Translations under genes and position numbers: made by a program
Notes under the pieces: generated by a model
What the model saw: only the letters and a program-made list of their open reading frames with translations
Told to the model about the DNA's origin: nothing
The model's database searches: none
Part shown: positions 12,855 to 23,867 of the stretch, one piece after another
Layout of the letters: the number at the start of each line of letters is the position of its first letter
How positions within the stretch are numbered: position 1 is the stretch's first letter
Assembly: GCA_005656395.1 (NCBI GenBank)
Contig: SRSI01000044.1
Coordinates: 1,674,001-1,738,000, forward strand
Length of the DNA: 64,000 nt
Reading direction: 5' to 3'
From: Strongyloides papillosus
Taxonomy: Eukaryota; Nematoda; Chromadorea; Rhabditida; Strongyloididae

Positions 12855-13974
12855 CCCTTTATATACCATTGTTACTTTGAGGTAACATAATTTTAAATTA
12901 TTATTGTTTTGTAAACCGTTTTGACTTTGCAGTCACAAAATAATAAATTCATATTTTTAATAACTTTTTAAAACTTTAGATGGTGGTTTTTATATCAAAA
13001 ATGGCTAATCTGTTTGTATTTGCACAAACAACTGTCATTTTATTTTTAATGATAATGCTTTGTAACTTACAAGTCACAATAGACGGAAATAGTAAAAGGT
13101 AATATATGTAATAGTAATTTTAAAAGAAAAAAGAAAATTTCTACGAAATTACTGTTGACATTTGATCAAACATTTTGTTATTAAATTTAAATGATGTAAC
13201 TTATGAGTCATAATGAACTGTATGGGAAACTTTGAATCAATTCTAGTTATATATTTGTTTACTCTAAATATATGACTATCAAAGAATATAAAAAACATTT
13301 GTTCATTACACAATATAAATCGCAAATACCAACATAGCTTGTTAAAATTTAAAATTGAAATTCGATCTTGTTTATGTCAAAAGCGAAAAGCTACTATTAG
13401 GAAAAGATGACGTCTTTCTAAAAAATTTTGTAGATAAACAATTAGAAAAAATAATACCAAGTGCAGTAATTCAAACAGAAGAATTTCGTAAAGATATGAC
13501 AGCGCATTGGCCGATTTTTTCTAATAAGAGAAGATGTAAAAAATCTAAATGTATAGGGGTTTCAAAAAAAATGTTCAAAAAATAATGTAAAAATTTAAAT
13601 TTATAAGAAGAATTTCTGACTCTCATACGGACTTTCATGGGAATGTAACAAAGGATCGTTTTCTCAAAAGAATAGTCTTGGGAAATTTGGAAGGTCGCCT
13701 AAAATCTAAGGTATAGAAGGGACCAATTGTTGTTAAATATTCATTCTTTACTTTTACTCCGTCTCATGCAGTCAACTTAGGACTGTTGGTGTTATATTGT
13801 GGAATCGTTTATCCTTAATAAAGTTATCATTTTTATCTATCGTGTACGTGTTTTCTAATTTTTATATTTATCCAACAATTTAAAATATTGCTGTATGTTA
13901 AACGTTTTTTTTAAAATTGTTTTACGAGTTTTCATAATTAAATCAAACATAAAAAAAATTCAGCATATAAAGGG
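12855..13974 (+). mobile_element. piggyBac-type element, decayed
   Basis: Flanked by TTAA on both sides (12851-12854 and 13975-13978), with tips CCCTTTATATACC and its inverse GCATATAAAGGG. TTAA duplication with CCCTTT tips is diagnostic of piggyBac. At 1.12 kb it is about half of full length. The only coding remnant is the 76-codon frame at 13355-13585. Confidence 0.8.
13355..13585 (+). pseudogene. piggyBac transposase C-terminal remnant
   Basis: A 76-codon open frame inside the piggyBac element. Its end, HWPIFSNKRRCKKSKCIGVS, matches the pattern of the piggyBac tail, where a conserved H-x-P is followed by the R-R-C-x-x-C start of the cysteine-rich domain. The usual later cysteine pairs are missing, so it is truncated. 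The DDD catalytic region upstream is not readable. Position inside TTAA-flanked ends supports the reading. Confidence 0.5.
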
Positions 13975-14375
13975 TTAACAAAAAAAATTATATAGCCTAA
14001 AAATCTTAACTTCACTCATTATTTTTAAAAAAAATTATCGAATTTGATTAAGAAATAGAAAATTTATAAATGTCTAAAATCTTTCAGACCTATTTGAGAC
14101 ACCCTGTTTAACAAGATTAAAAAAAATTTTTTTTAATCGTAACAAAATATTTGTAACTTTGCTTCTATAAAAATATATTCTCAAGGGTTTTCAAAAGATA
14201 TTTTAAAATAGTAATATAATTTTCAATATAACAGATTCTTTTACATAATACTAACTATATACTAAATAATTTATATTCAATCATAAGTCAAAAAGTAAAA
14301 TAAATTTTTTTTATTATTAAGTTGTACAATTTATTTATAAAAAAATATTTCTTTTTCAATGTAAGTATATGCTTA

Positions 14376-14673
14376 TACCGGATGGCCGGCCAATTTCTCT
14401 CTGTGACAATACATTGTTAACCTGTTTTCCCTTTAGGAGTACTTTTTTTGTGTCAGTAATAATTTTTTTCTACAAATATTTGATATGCCAAAGAATTCTA
14501 AAATTATTTTAATGTAAAAATATGTGATCTTAAGAAACAAACATGATTATGTCTTAGATTTTGCAAAAAATTACTGCAAATTTTTACTAGATTTAAAAAT
14601 TAAATTTTTAAGTATTTGGAATAATGAGTACGAAATTATTCACTTAAGGGAGAAATTGGCCGATTACCCGGTA
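14376..14673. mobile_element. 298-bp MITE with TACCGG ends
   Basis: Inverted ends: TACCGGATGGCCGGCCAATT at 14376 and the reverse complement of a near copy ending CCCGGTA at 14673, with TA duplications at 14374-14375 and 14674-14675. The tips are strikingly GC-rich against the AT background. No ORF. Confidence 0.85.
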
Positions 14674-15308
14674 TAATAATCTGCAAATAACTAATTATAA
14701 TTTAAATACATGTTTATTTACGCAAAAGTGTCTAAATTAATATAAAAATATATTCCCTATAATCTTACTTTTTACCAATAAATTTAGCCAACATTTATGT
14801 CAGATTTTGTATATTATTTTTAGTTAAATCGCAATAAAAATTTTCTTATATAGTAATTATATTAATATTAAGTTGTTTAGAAATAAATGTAAGTTTTCGA
14901 TCCTTAACTTTGAAACCTCATAACTCATTCTGAAAATCACCTTCAATTGAAACACTTTATTTACGAATAAATAGTAGTATGTTAGAAAACGATTTATAGA
15001 ATAAAATAGGGGTTATTCAGTTTTATGTCTTAATTTGTTCAGTTTTCTTACAATCTTCTGTAGAACATACGTTCAACACAATATGAAAACTGAAGTTACC
15101 TACTTTAATTGAGAAATTTTAATTCCAAAATCATGAATTTCTACTGCAGTTTATCTAATCAATAAAAATAAAATTCAAAATTTTAAGATTTTACTAGAAT
15201 TCATAAAAGTTATGTAGAAACTATACATTCATTACGAAGTATTCAAAATAAATACTCTATGTTGTGTTGTAATGCTAATCAATATCTTTATTTGTTTGAG
15301 ATTTTTAA

Positions 15309-16001
15309 CTCTTTCAGCTCTGAATTTGTAAGAAACATGGCTTTGTCAATTTTAAAAATAATGGAATGATTTTATACTCATTCGATAGAGAAGAGTTGGC
15401 GAAATAATCCTATCTAAGATTGAATATGGTGCTACTTAATATAATAATGTACAGTAGTTATTTAAAGTAGAGGTAAAATGAATAATTTAGTAAAAATTTT
15501 AGAATAACAAATTTATAAAAGTAAATATATATAGTTAGATAATAAAACAATAAAAGAAACATTATTATAGTAACTTTTTAAGTTTTATAAAGATAAGCAT
15601 TCAATTATTGCAATATTCTATTCTTAGACATTTTTATAAGCAATAATAAATTTTACAATAAATGATTGATATGAAAAATGTTTGTGGTATATATGCATAA
15701 TAAAGCTAAGGATTGTAAAGTTTACCAAAAACGATAAAAATACTTTAGACTTTCTTATGATATTTAGTAGATATAGGTAAAAAGTCTAATTCTTACAATA
15801 GAATTAACTTTTTTTTACTTACTAAATGTATATAATTGTGCTAATTTTGAAGCTGTTATTCAATAGATAGATTTTTTTTATTGCAATTTTGAATATTTTA
15901 TTCAATTTCGCCAAACTTTTTTTGCTATATACGTTTTTAAAAAATAATATTTTAACTAAAATTTATGCTGTTATATAAATTCAAGTTCAGAGCTGAAAGA
16001 G
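15309..16001. mobile_element. piggyBac-type MITE, 693 bp
   Basis: Tips CTCTTTCAGCTCTGAA and its exact inverse TTCAGAGCTGAAAGAG, flanked by TTAA at 15305-15308 and 16002-16005. TTAA duplications point to mobilisation by a piggyBac transposase. No ORF inside. Confidence 0.85.
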
Positions 16002-16395
16002 TTAAGCAATTTTAATTAATTTTGTCAAATTTAAAGTTTATAAAAGAAGATAATGCGAACATCAATTTTAACTTAATCTTTTTCAAAATTAATAATAACT
16101 TTATGGTAAATAAAAACAAAAAAATTAGTGAAAATTGTTATGCATAACTAACTGTACAAAAACGATATTTGTCTTGTGGCTTTAAGTATACATATAGAAA
16201 TGTTACAGTGATTTCAATATTGCTAACGTTAAGCCGCCATAATTTTAAAACAAGTTAATATATTTTTAAAAATATGTTTTAAATTTTGCTTATAAATACA
16301 TAATTAAATTTATATATGTGTGTAAATCAAATTAATTTAAGTAGGGAGTTTTAACGCATTTTTTACCAGAGATATTAAGTGACCTCTCCAGGGTA

Positions 16396-17451
16396 GCCTC
16401 ACTACACTCAGAACTGAATCCTTACCTAAAGGTGAGAATTTTATTTAGAAATTAGTGTACAGGAAGATATTTTACAAAGGTATAATATAACTTTGGAATT
16501 ATATATATAGACATGTCAGAAAATTGTATTTCGTAACATGTTTTTATCAATTTTATCTTAGTAATTTTTATGTTTTATGTGTAAATTAGGAAATATGAGC
16601 CAGTTATTTATATGTTGAATGTATTGCCGATAAAGATAAGTTTTTATTTTACTTTAATTATGGTATTTTTTAGTCATTTTTACAAATTGTTTCTTGTATT
16701 TCAAAATCAAAGAAAGTATTCTAATATACAGGTAAATTATCATTTCTATTTACATCTGCAAATTTTTTTGGTCAAAGGGTATGTAGTTCTCACTATCCAA
16801 GTTTGCAGGTGAGGTTTATCATTCAAATTGAGTACACATTTTTGATTTTTTTCATTTCAGGTGTAAACTAAGAAATACCGAACAGTTATTAATAAATGGG
16901 ATTAGTTAAAATAAAAATAAGTTTTGTTTGTATCAAATATAGTATTTTTTATGCATTTGTAAGAAATTGGTTCTTATAATTCAAGATCAATAGGAATATT
17001 TGAAATACAAATAAGTTTTTGCTTTAATTAACAATTATAATTATCTCTAGTTGTAAGATACATAGTTGTTACCGTTCAACTTGGGTAAGTTTTTTTATTA
17101 TTATTGTTAAAATTAATATTTTTTAATTAGTTAAAATATTATGTAATTTTATGCTTTTTGTTGCATTATTATTTTATAATAAAAGCTTTCAAGTATGTGT
17201 TTATTTATTTAAAATATAGCTATAAAAAGAGGTTTTGTCATAAACAAATGTTCAAGAACATCTTATTGGGAAAAAGTACCTCTTTTGTATATAACTTTAA
17301 AATCATCATCTCAACGTGATGGATTGGTATACACACAAAAAAGTGTGAAATAATTATCTTGAGGTAATGCTTCCCTTCTGAGTGTAGTTCAGTTGGATAG
17401 AATATATGGCTTCTAATCATAAGGTCTTCAGTTCGAGCCCGGGATGAGGCT
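16396..17451 (+). tRNA. tRNA-Arg(TCT) split by a 980-bp transposon
   Basis: 5' piece 16396-16404 (GCCTCAC TA), 3' piece 17387-17451. Joined, they give a full cloverleaf of 74 nt: acceptor GCCTCAC with ATGAGGC (six of seven pairs), D stem GTTC/GAAT, anticodon stem TATGG/TCATA with loop CTTCTAA, hence anticodon TCT (17412-17414), variable AGGTC, and T loop TTCGAGC. A T6 run at 17461-17466 would serve as a Pol III terminator. The break lies at position 9/10, far from the natural intron site 37/38, so splicing would not rescue it. The remaining sequence is fairly well preserved, which suggests a fairly recent hit. Confidence 0.85.
16405..17384. mobile_element. CACTCA-ended element E3, inserted in tRNA-Arg(TCT)
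   Basis: Begins CACTCAGAACTGAATCC and ends CCCTTCTGAGTG, flanked by TA at 16403-16404 and 17385-17386. Homologous along its length to E1. Inside are repeated blocks with splice-like borders (ATAAGTTT...TTTTTAG and TTTGCAG|GTGAGG), for example at ~16629 and ~16918. No ORF longer than 66 codons; non-autonomous. Confidence 0.85.
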
Positions 17452-17664
17452 AACAAACGTGTTTTTTGGTAATGATGTTCTTTGTTACTTTTTTATATCC
17501 ATTCTAAAAGTTTAATATTGTGAATAATTTTTTCTAATTTGTTTCGGAATAAGAAAAAGTGTTCTTATCTATTAATAATATAAAACCTCTTAATAATTGT
17601 AGCCATTAAATATCCAAAGACGATATTTTTTTTTGTAAATAGTAAGAACGAGAGGTCCGAAAGA

Positions 17665-17735
17665 TGCCTCATGCTGGAATCGAACAAGCAACCTTCTGTT
17701 TACTAGACGGACACCCTGCCCTGAGCCAATGAGGC
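17665..17735 (-). tRNA. tRNA-Thr(AGT)
   Basis: On the minus strand the acceptor GCCTCAT pairs perfectly with ATGAGGC, followed by discriminator A. D stem GCTC/GGGT (with wobbles), anticodon stem TCCGT/ACAGA (one mismatch), loop CTAGTAA with anticodon AGT (plus-strand 17702-17704), variable AGGTT, T arm GCTTG-TTCGATT-CCAGC with one mismatch. Length 71 nt with a 7-nt D loop. The CTAGTAAACAG core is typical of eukaryotic tRNA-Thr(AGT). The mismatches leave open slight decay. Confidence 0.75.
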
Positions 17736-18368
17736 CACTAGAGGAGCGATCACCTTAACTAACCAAATTAAAACGCGTCAAAACTCTTGACTAGAATTTA
17801 CTTTATATAGTGTTTTTAATATAGTTTTAGTATTTTTTTATACTTTTAAATGATACTATGATATTTTATATTATTATTTCCATATTTATCTTAAAAACTA
17901 CATGACCAATAGAATAATAACCGTTTGATATAGCTTTTAGTTATTTATTTTTTTTTGAAGTACATTTTTTCAATTAAATGTATAAAAGTTTTATAAAAAG
18001 TAAATTACTAACTTAATTTAAATGAATAAATTTAAAAATATCACTTTGTACACTCTTTATCTTTTGAACAAAATATTTATTGTGACAAGAGTTATTTGAT
18101 AAAATGGATTTTAAAAATATATTTTATAAATAATATAACAATTTATGAAGTCATTTTTCATAAAATTATTTTATTCTCTAAAATATACTGTCTTTTACAA
18201 TTTATATTACAATTAAATATATCGTTAAATGTACTAACTTACATTTGATAAATTCTACTGCACTTAAAAAAAAACATCATCTTAACCTATACAAGAACTT
18301 TCATTTACATTTATCTAGACAAAATGATATAAAAATTGAATATTATTATTCTGACACACAAAAACTAA
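17736..18368. other. AT-rich gap before element A
   Basis: About 630 bp with no ORF or repeat recognised, between the tRNA-Thr gene and the left end of transposon A. Confidence 0.4.
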
Positions 18369-18791
18369 TAGTGACAAAAATTTAAAAATTCAAAAAAAAT
18401 CTATATGTCACAAGCAATAGTGACAGTCACTATTAAAAAAACATGGGTATTTTTTTATCACAAACAGCGGTAAATTTTTTTTCTATAACAATATGCAAAA
18501 TTTAATAAATAATATGTAAAAAAATTTTTTTGTAACATAATAAGTTAGAAATATATAATCTTTGGTAATTTTAAGAAATAAACATTAATAAATAACATTT
18601 ATAAATATAAAGAAATAACATTTACAAACATAAATAAATAACTTTTACAAACATAAATAAATTTTTTATCTTAATCAAATATCTTGAAAGTATTAAAATA
18701 ACATAAAAATTAGCTTATTATTCTAATTTATATAATAAGCTTGCTTATATTAGCATTTGATTTATATTTTCAAGTATTTTTGTGACAAAAA

Positions 18792-20066
18792 ATGTTTGGA
18801 GAACATCAAACAATTGAAGATCATAGAACAATTATATCTTCTCAAATTAGGGTAGCTGAGGATATACAGATGAAGAAGGATGATGACAGTGATAATGACA
18901 TTGAGGAAATTGAAAACAATGTCCAACTTGATCTTGTAAAAAAAATAATGCTGCCATATCTAACTGAGGAAGATGTTCTGAACAAAATGTTAAATTTTGA
19001 AATTAAAAAGAATTTTAACGCTGATCTTGCTGCAGCAAAAGAATTACTTTTAAGCAGAGAACAAGAAGATCACTTAAAATACTATAGTCAAGGATTATGC
19101 CATGTAATGAATAGTTTTCTTTACAATGTTTACACGTAAGTTTTAATTTTTATTTAACTTTTACTATTTCTAGTACACGTATCCCACAAAAAGTTAGACT
19201 CCGCAAGTTCGCAGTTAACGCATATCTCAAGTTGGTAAAGAATTTATGGGAACTACCAGTATTTGATTTTAATGTTAAAAAGTTTGGTCAAGTTTATAGG
19301 CAAAGACAATCTCGTGCAAAAAGGAATATAGTAAAAAAGACACCTGAAAAAATGCCTCCTTCTCCATTCTTAGTAAGTTCTTTTTTGTTTATTTCTTGTC
19401 TCTTTTTATTCTTTTTTTAATGTGACCCGACTTATTTAGAACCCATTAATATATATTGAAAAAATAAAAACAGCCAGAGAGTTTTGCTACAAAGTTTTTT
19501 CAAATCAATCAATGAATAGTTTCATAAGGAAAAATTATGAAAATATGTATTTCTACCTGTCTACTACAATGAAAAATATAGATATAATGCCACAAACATT
19601 ACAAAAACGTGAAATTATATCTATAAATAAGGTATCTTCAGGCATTGATAAGATAAAAGAAATGTTTATATCAGAAAATCATACACAAGAATGGATGAAT
19701 TTATTCGAAATGTCATTAAAATTTGTATGTGAAAAATATTCACTACCAAAACCATTAAAAGACGTTAAAGAAGTTGAAATAGATACAAATGGGATTTATG
19801 TCGATTCTAGTGAAATGACACCAACATTCTGCTATTTTATCGGACCAATTGTTTTTTTCACAAGTAAAAGTCTAGAAGAAGCTGTTAGAGTTTGGTATAT
19901 TCTAAACATTATATGTAAAGACTTGAAACTTAATAATTCTGATAAATCTACATATCAATTAATTGGAGTATTCTCAAATATCAGTGAGGAACTCATATGT
20001 AAAAAGTATTCAACTCTTTTACCGTCAATAGCTATTTTAAATGATATGATCAATTCAGATACTTAA
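18792..20066 (+). CDS. Transposon accessory protein, 375 aa, three exons
   Basis: Exons 18792-19135, 19174-19372 and 19482-20066; the first intron is only 38 nt (GTAAGT...TTCTAG). The first join keeps frame in phase 2, and the second is phase 0 using the acceptor ...CAGAGAG|TTTTGC (chosen because the nearer CAG puts a stop in frame). The N-terminus is acidic (DDDSDNDIEEIE), the middle is basic (YRQRQSRAKRN), and the C-terminal ~180 residues are hydrophobic/helical. Not recognised as any named family. It lies directly upstream of the TNP2 transposase; C also pairs its transposase with a non-transposase gene (37225-38190), so it may act as the second, DNA-binding transposition protein (like TnpA of En/Spm). 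That role is inference. Confidence 0.6.
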
Positions 20067-20211
20067 ATTGAATATTATTTTATTGTTCGTCAAAATTACT
20101 ACACGTAACAGAAATTTATTATCAATTAATTATATTACTCTTATTAAATGTTTTATATAGTATATTATGTTAGTAAAATAAGTTTTAATTATTTATTTGT
20201 TATAGATTTAA

Positions 20212-23200
20212 ATGTCTCAATTACTTTTACCTTCAAGTATTGTTGAATGTTCGTTTTGCAATAGTAATGTAGCAATTTCAAACATAGTAGAACATTTTAG
20301 CCAATTTCACCAGTGGACAATTAATACTAATGTGCATCTTTTTCATAGATGTCTTTTAAATAAATGTACTAGTTCATCAGAAATGTTTTCATACAGATTA
20401 CTATTTCAGCACATTCGTGAAATTCACTATTGTCCAATACCTCAATATCTTAATAGAAGATTTCAATCAAATGATATTTCAACAAACAATTTAAATACAA
20501 TCAACTCATCAGTTGAAGTAAACATTTCAACAATAATTGATGTAGCAGTTTCAAAATATTTAGAAACATCAGATTACAATTTGAAATCTATCTTGGCTCT
20601 TGAAAAACTGTTATTTGAGATATTTGAAAAAACCAATTCGTCTAAGCTGATAATGGGATTAAATGAATCCACTATTTTTGACAAGATAAAAAGTACTAAT
20701 ATCAAAGGTATTTGTGTTGCAACAACGGCAGAAATTGTTCCACGTCGTAAAATTCGTCCTGAACCTTCTATGATATACCATATTAATATTAAACTTGACA
20801 TTGAGAGATATCTTAAGAAAATAACAGTTGTTTATCCACAAATTGAGAATTCAATTAAATGTGCTGAAAAATTAGAAGTGATTATCTATATGGACGATAT
20901 AGTATTAGGTAACGTTTTAGGATCTGGGGCTAAAAATAACAGTTACTGTCATTTTGCGTATAGAATCTATTTACAAGAAGTAGAAAAAAGCTCCAGCTTA
21001 TATCATTATAGGAGTGTTGGAGTCATAAAAACTAAATATGTAAAAAATAATGAATACAACGATGTAGCAAAAGTTATAACAAAATTATTTTCAAATACTC
21101 AAATTTCTTATAAAGATATTCAACTTTCTGTGGCGGTGAAATTTATAACAGGTAAGATAAGCTACATATTAATTAATGTATACATTAATAATTTGACGTT
21201 CTTATATAATTTTCGTATGTGGAAATTCGCACTAAGGTATTATTTTTTATTTCAAAAAACTATTAATTAGTTTAGAGTTTTTAACTTTTTTATCAAAAAA
21301 ATCTCCATGAATGAATTCAGAGAAAAATAAATTATCAATGTTTACCAAAAGGACACACATTACTGAAATATCTTATGTTCAAAAATTTATTCGAAATACT
21401 TTTAAAGATAAAAAAATTTTATTAGTAAAATATAACTTTTTTTTGATATTTATAGGAGACAATCTTGCACTTCACACATTATTTAATGTTACAAGGAATT
21501 TCAATGCTACTGGAACAAATAACTGCAGAGTCTGTAAATTTGGCGGTAAATTAAAAATTTATATTTCACTATATTCTATAGGATTTCATAATTTTCTTAA
21601 TATAACTAGTTAAAAAATACTTCATAAAAAATAACAAAATCCACTTTTCCGAAATTGATTTAGAAATTGTTTAATATATTTACAATAATATCATGATCAA
21701 AATATTTCATATAGAATACATTAATATAAATTTTAACACGTTAAATTATATTTAATATAATATTTCTATTAGAAGACTGACAATAATGGAAGTTATGAAG
21801 TTGCCTTTTCTTAGTAATTGTAGTTTACATTATTTTTATATTCATCCTATTTAAAGTAATTATCATACCTTATTATATATTTAATTTTAGGTAGAAATTG
21901 GTCACGATATATTACTTGTTCATCATTACAACCATTTTTAAGAAGCCATCATACTATTTCATTCCTTCCTCAAAATAATCATTTTATACTTGATGGTTTT
22001 CATGACTTACAATTAGGTGTACTACAACATATGCTGTATGCTGGAAATTTATATTTACAATTAACAACAAATCTTTCACCTGAATCTATTCGTGATAGTA
22101 TATTAATTCATTCTACTCATCTTGGAAAAATTGATGTTATTCGTTCTGTACTTACAAGAAATTTTTTTAAAATAGAAAACATAAGAAGTCTACGTGGTTA
22201 GTTTAAGAAAAAGATTTATTTTTTTTATATACTTTTATAAAATCTTGTGATCTATAATGGAGCGAAATTTCCAACATTGAATTTTGCATCTTTAAAGTGA
22301 AAGCAATTGACATATTTATTACAAAAAGTATAAAAATAAATTCTAACCATTTTAGTATCAATCAACGTATTAAAAAATAGCATTATCCTAGGTATCCAAA
22401 TGTTATCAAAGTATTATCTTAAAATAATTCATATATTAAAAAGTATTTCATCACAAGATGTGATTTCAACATTTAAATTATTGTAACTATTATAAACTTA
22501 AGGATAATTACTAAAATTGTTGGTACATACCTTAACACTACAATAGGCGAAAAATATATAATATAATATCTGGATTAGACGTATATTTTAGTCCAATACA
22601 TTTTTAAAAAGATCATTAAGATTGCTATAAAAAGTTTTGTAATTAATAAGCTTAACGTTTACATAGGAAAAATAAAAATAACATTTTATAGTAAAAATTT
22701 TTTTTGGATATTCAAAATTAAAGAAATATTGCATGGATAATGATACTTTTAATAACAGATGAATTTTTAGACAATTCATAAAAATTTGATTTTAGCTTTC
22801 TACTTGCGCGTAATTTTAACAATGTTATAGAACTATTTTTTTAAATATAAACACTAATATTTTAATATTTATTTTTACTTTCTATATTTAAGAAATTAAT
22901 GCAACAAACTTTAAAAAAGAATCTTTGAAGTTAAATGGATCTCAGACTTTAGTAACATTACGATGTTTCTACGAGTACATATCTGAATTAATACCACGTT
23001 TAAATATTCAACTAGCGGAAAAGAATGTTTTAGAAAATATACGATCACTTTTAAAATCTTCACTGAATATGGCATACCTAACATATGAAAGAAATCTTAG
23101 TTTAGAAGAAATATCTCAGCATTTTGAAAAAAATTCCGAGCATTTATTAGAAGGAATAAAGAAAGTTTTTAAAGGAAGATTTCGTCTCTCTCTTAAATAT

Positions 23201-23625
23201 CATAATTTATTACATTATAAAGATATGATTCAATCTTTAAAAATTAAACCATATTGGAGTATGTGTTCTAGATTTGAAAGTAAGTAATTTATTATTTTAA
23301 ATATATATTTATCTTGTTTATTTTGTGCCATTAAGCACATTTTGTGTTCATTAATATTTTATGCCTTATTGCAGGCTCAAATTATAAACTTAAGAAAATT
23401 CTAAATACTACCAATAGCAGAATAAATCCTTCTTTTACAATTTTAAAACGTATTGAGATTATGAATATAATAGAGGATACATGCCATCCTATTAGCTCTA
23501 GTGAAGAAGATGTCGCTAATGAATGGGATTATGAAATTTTAGAAATAAGAGATGAAGCTATACAAAGAGATGAAGTTAATATTTTAATATCCTCTGAACT
23601 TAATTCATTTTCAGAGTTGATGTGA
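20212..23625 (+). CDS. TNP2-type (CACTA-like) transposase, five exons, 657 aa
   Basis: Exons 20212-21151, 21456-21545, 21891-22196, 22893-23279, 23375-23625; all introns GT-AG and the join is open. Domains in order: two C2H2-like zinc fingers in the first ~75 residues (CSFCN...HFSQFH; CLLNKC...HIREIH); a catalytic block with YMDDIVLG near residue 225; GDNLALH and a CRVCK zinc pair around 315-340; FHDLQLGVLQ around 385; and KYHNLLHY near 560. These correspond position by position to transposase C in this window and to plant/animal TNP2 (CACTA) proteins, where the order is D-D-V, then D before a C-x2-C, then D-x-x-H/D-LG, then HHLLHY. Shorter than C (791 aa) mainly in the acidic linker and the C-terminus. 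Probably intact. Confidence 0.8.
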
Positions 23626-23738
23626 AAAAATCTGCATGTCAATTAATTGGAGAGTATTCAAATATTAAATCATCTGCAAAATTTACTCAATCCTTTTTAC
23701 CTTGTATTATTTTACACACTATAAATATAATAAATTAA
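23620..23738 (+). pseudogene. Duplicated 3' end of the accessory gene
   Basis: Immediately after the transposase stop, a shifted frame reads ...KSACQLIGEYSN... and resembles the last ~40 codons of the accessory gene (KSTYQLIGVFSN..., about 19945-20066). DNA similarity is visible too ('caattaattggag'). It is a ~120-bp duplicated fragment now in the 3' UTR of the transposase gene. Confidence 0.5.
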
Positions 23739-23867
23739 ATTTTTATTATTTATTTTGTTGTTTATAGTTACGTATTTCTAATTTTATGAAAGTAAAAGAT
23801 TATTATAAATTCATTAAATAATATTATAAATATGAAATATATATACTAAAAAATTATTTTTAAATAA

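Larger units (their letters stand above)
12375..14106. mobile_element. CAGGGTGTC-family element interrupted by piggyBac
   Basis: Inverted arms at about 12375-12501 and 13976-14106: the right arm ends GAGACACCCTG, the left tip has decayed to CATGTCCTAAATAG. Inside the arms 'ggctatataattttttttg' (12479) returns inverted at 13980-13999. TA precedes the left end; the right flank is TT. The interior holds a piggyBac-type insertion (12855-13974) and ~350 bp of other sequence without an ORF. Confidence 0.6.

Noticed and set aside
20574..20841. Minus-strand frames of 60-75 codons
   Set aside because: Shadows of the transposase exon on the opposite strand.
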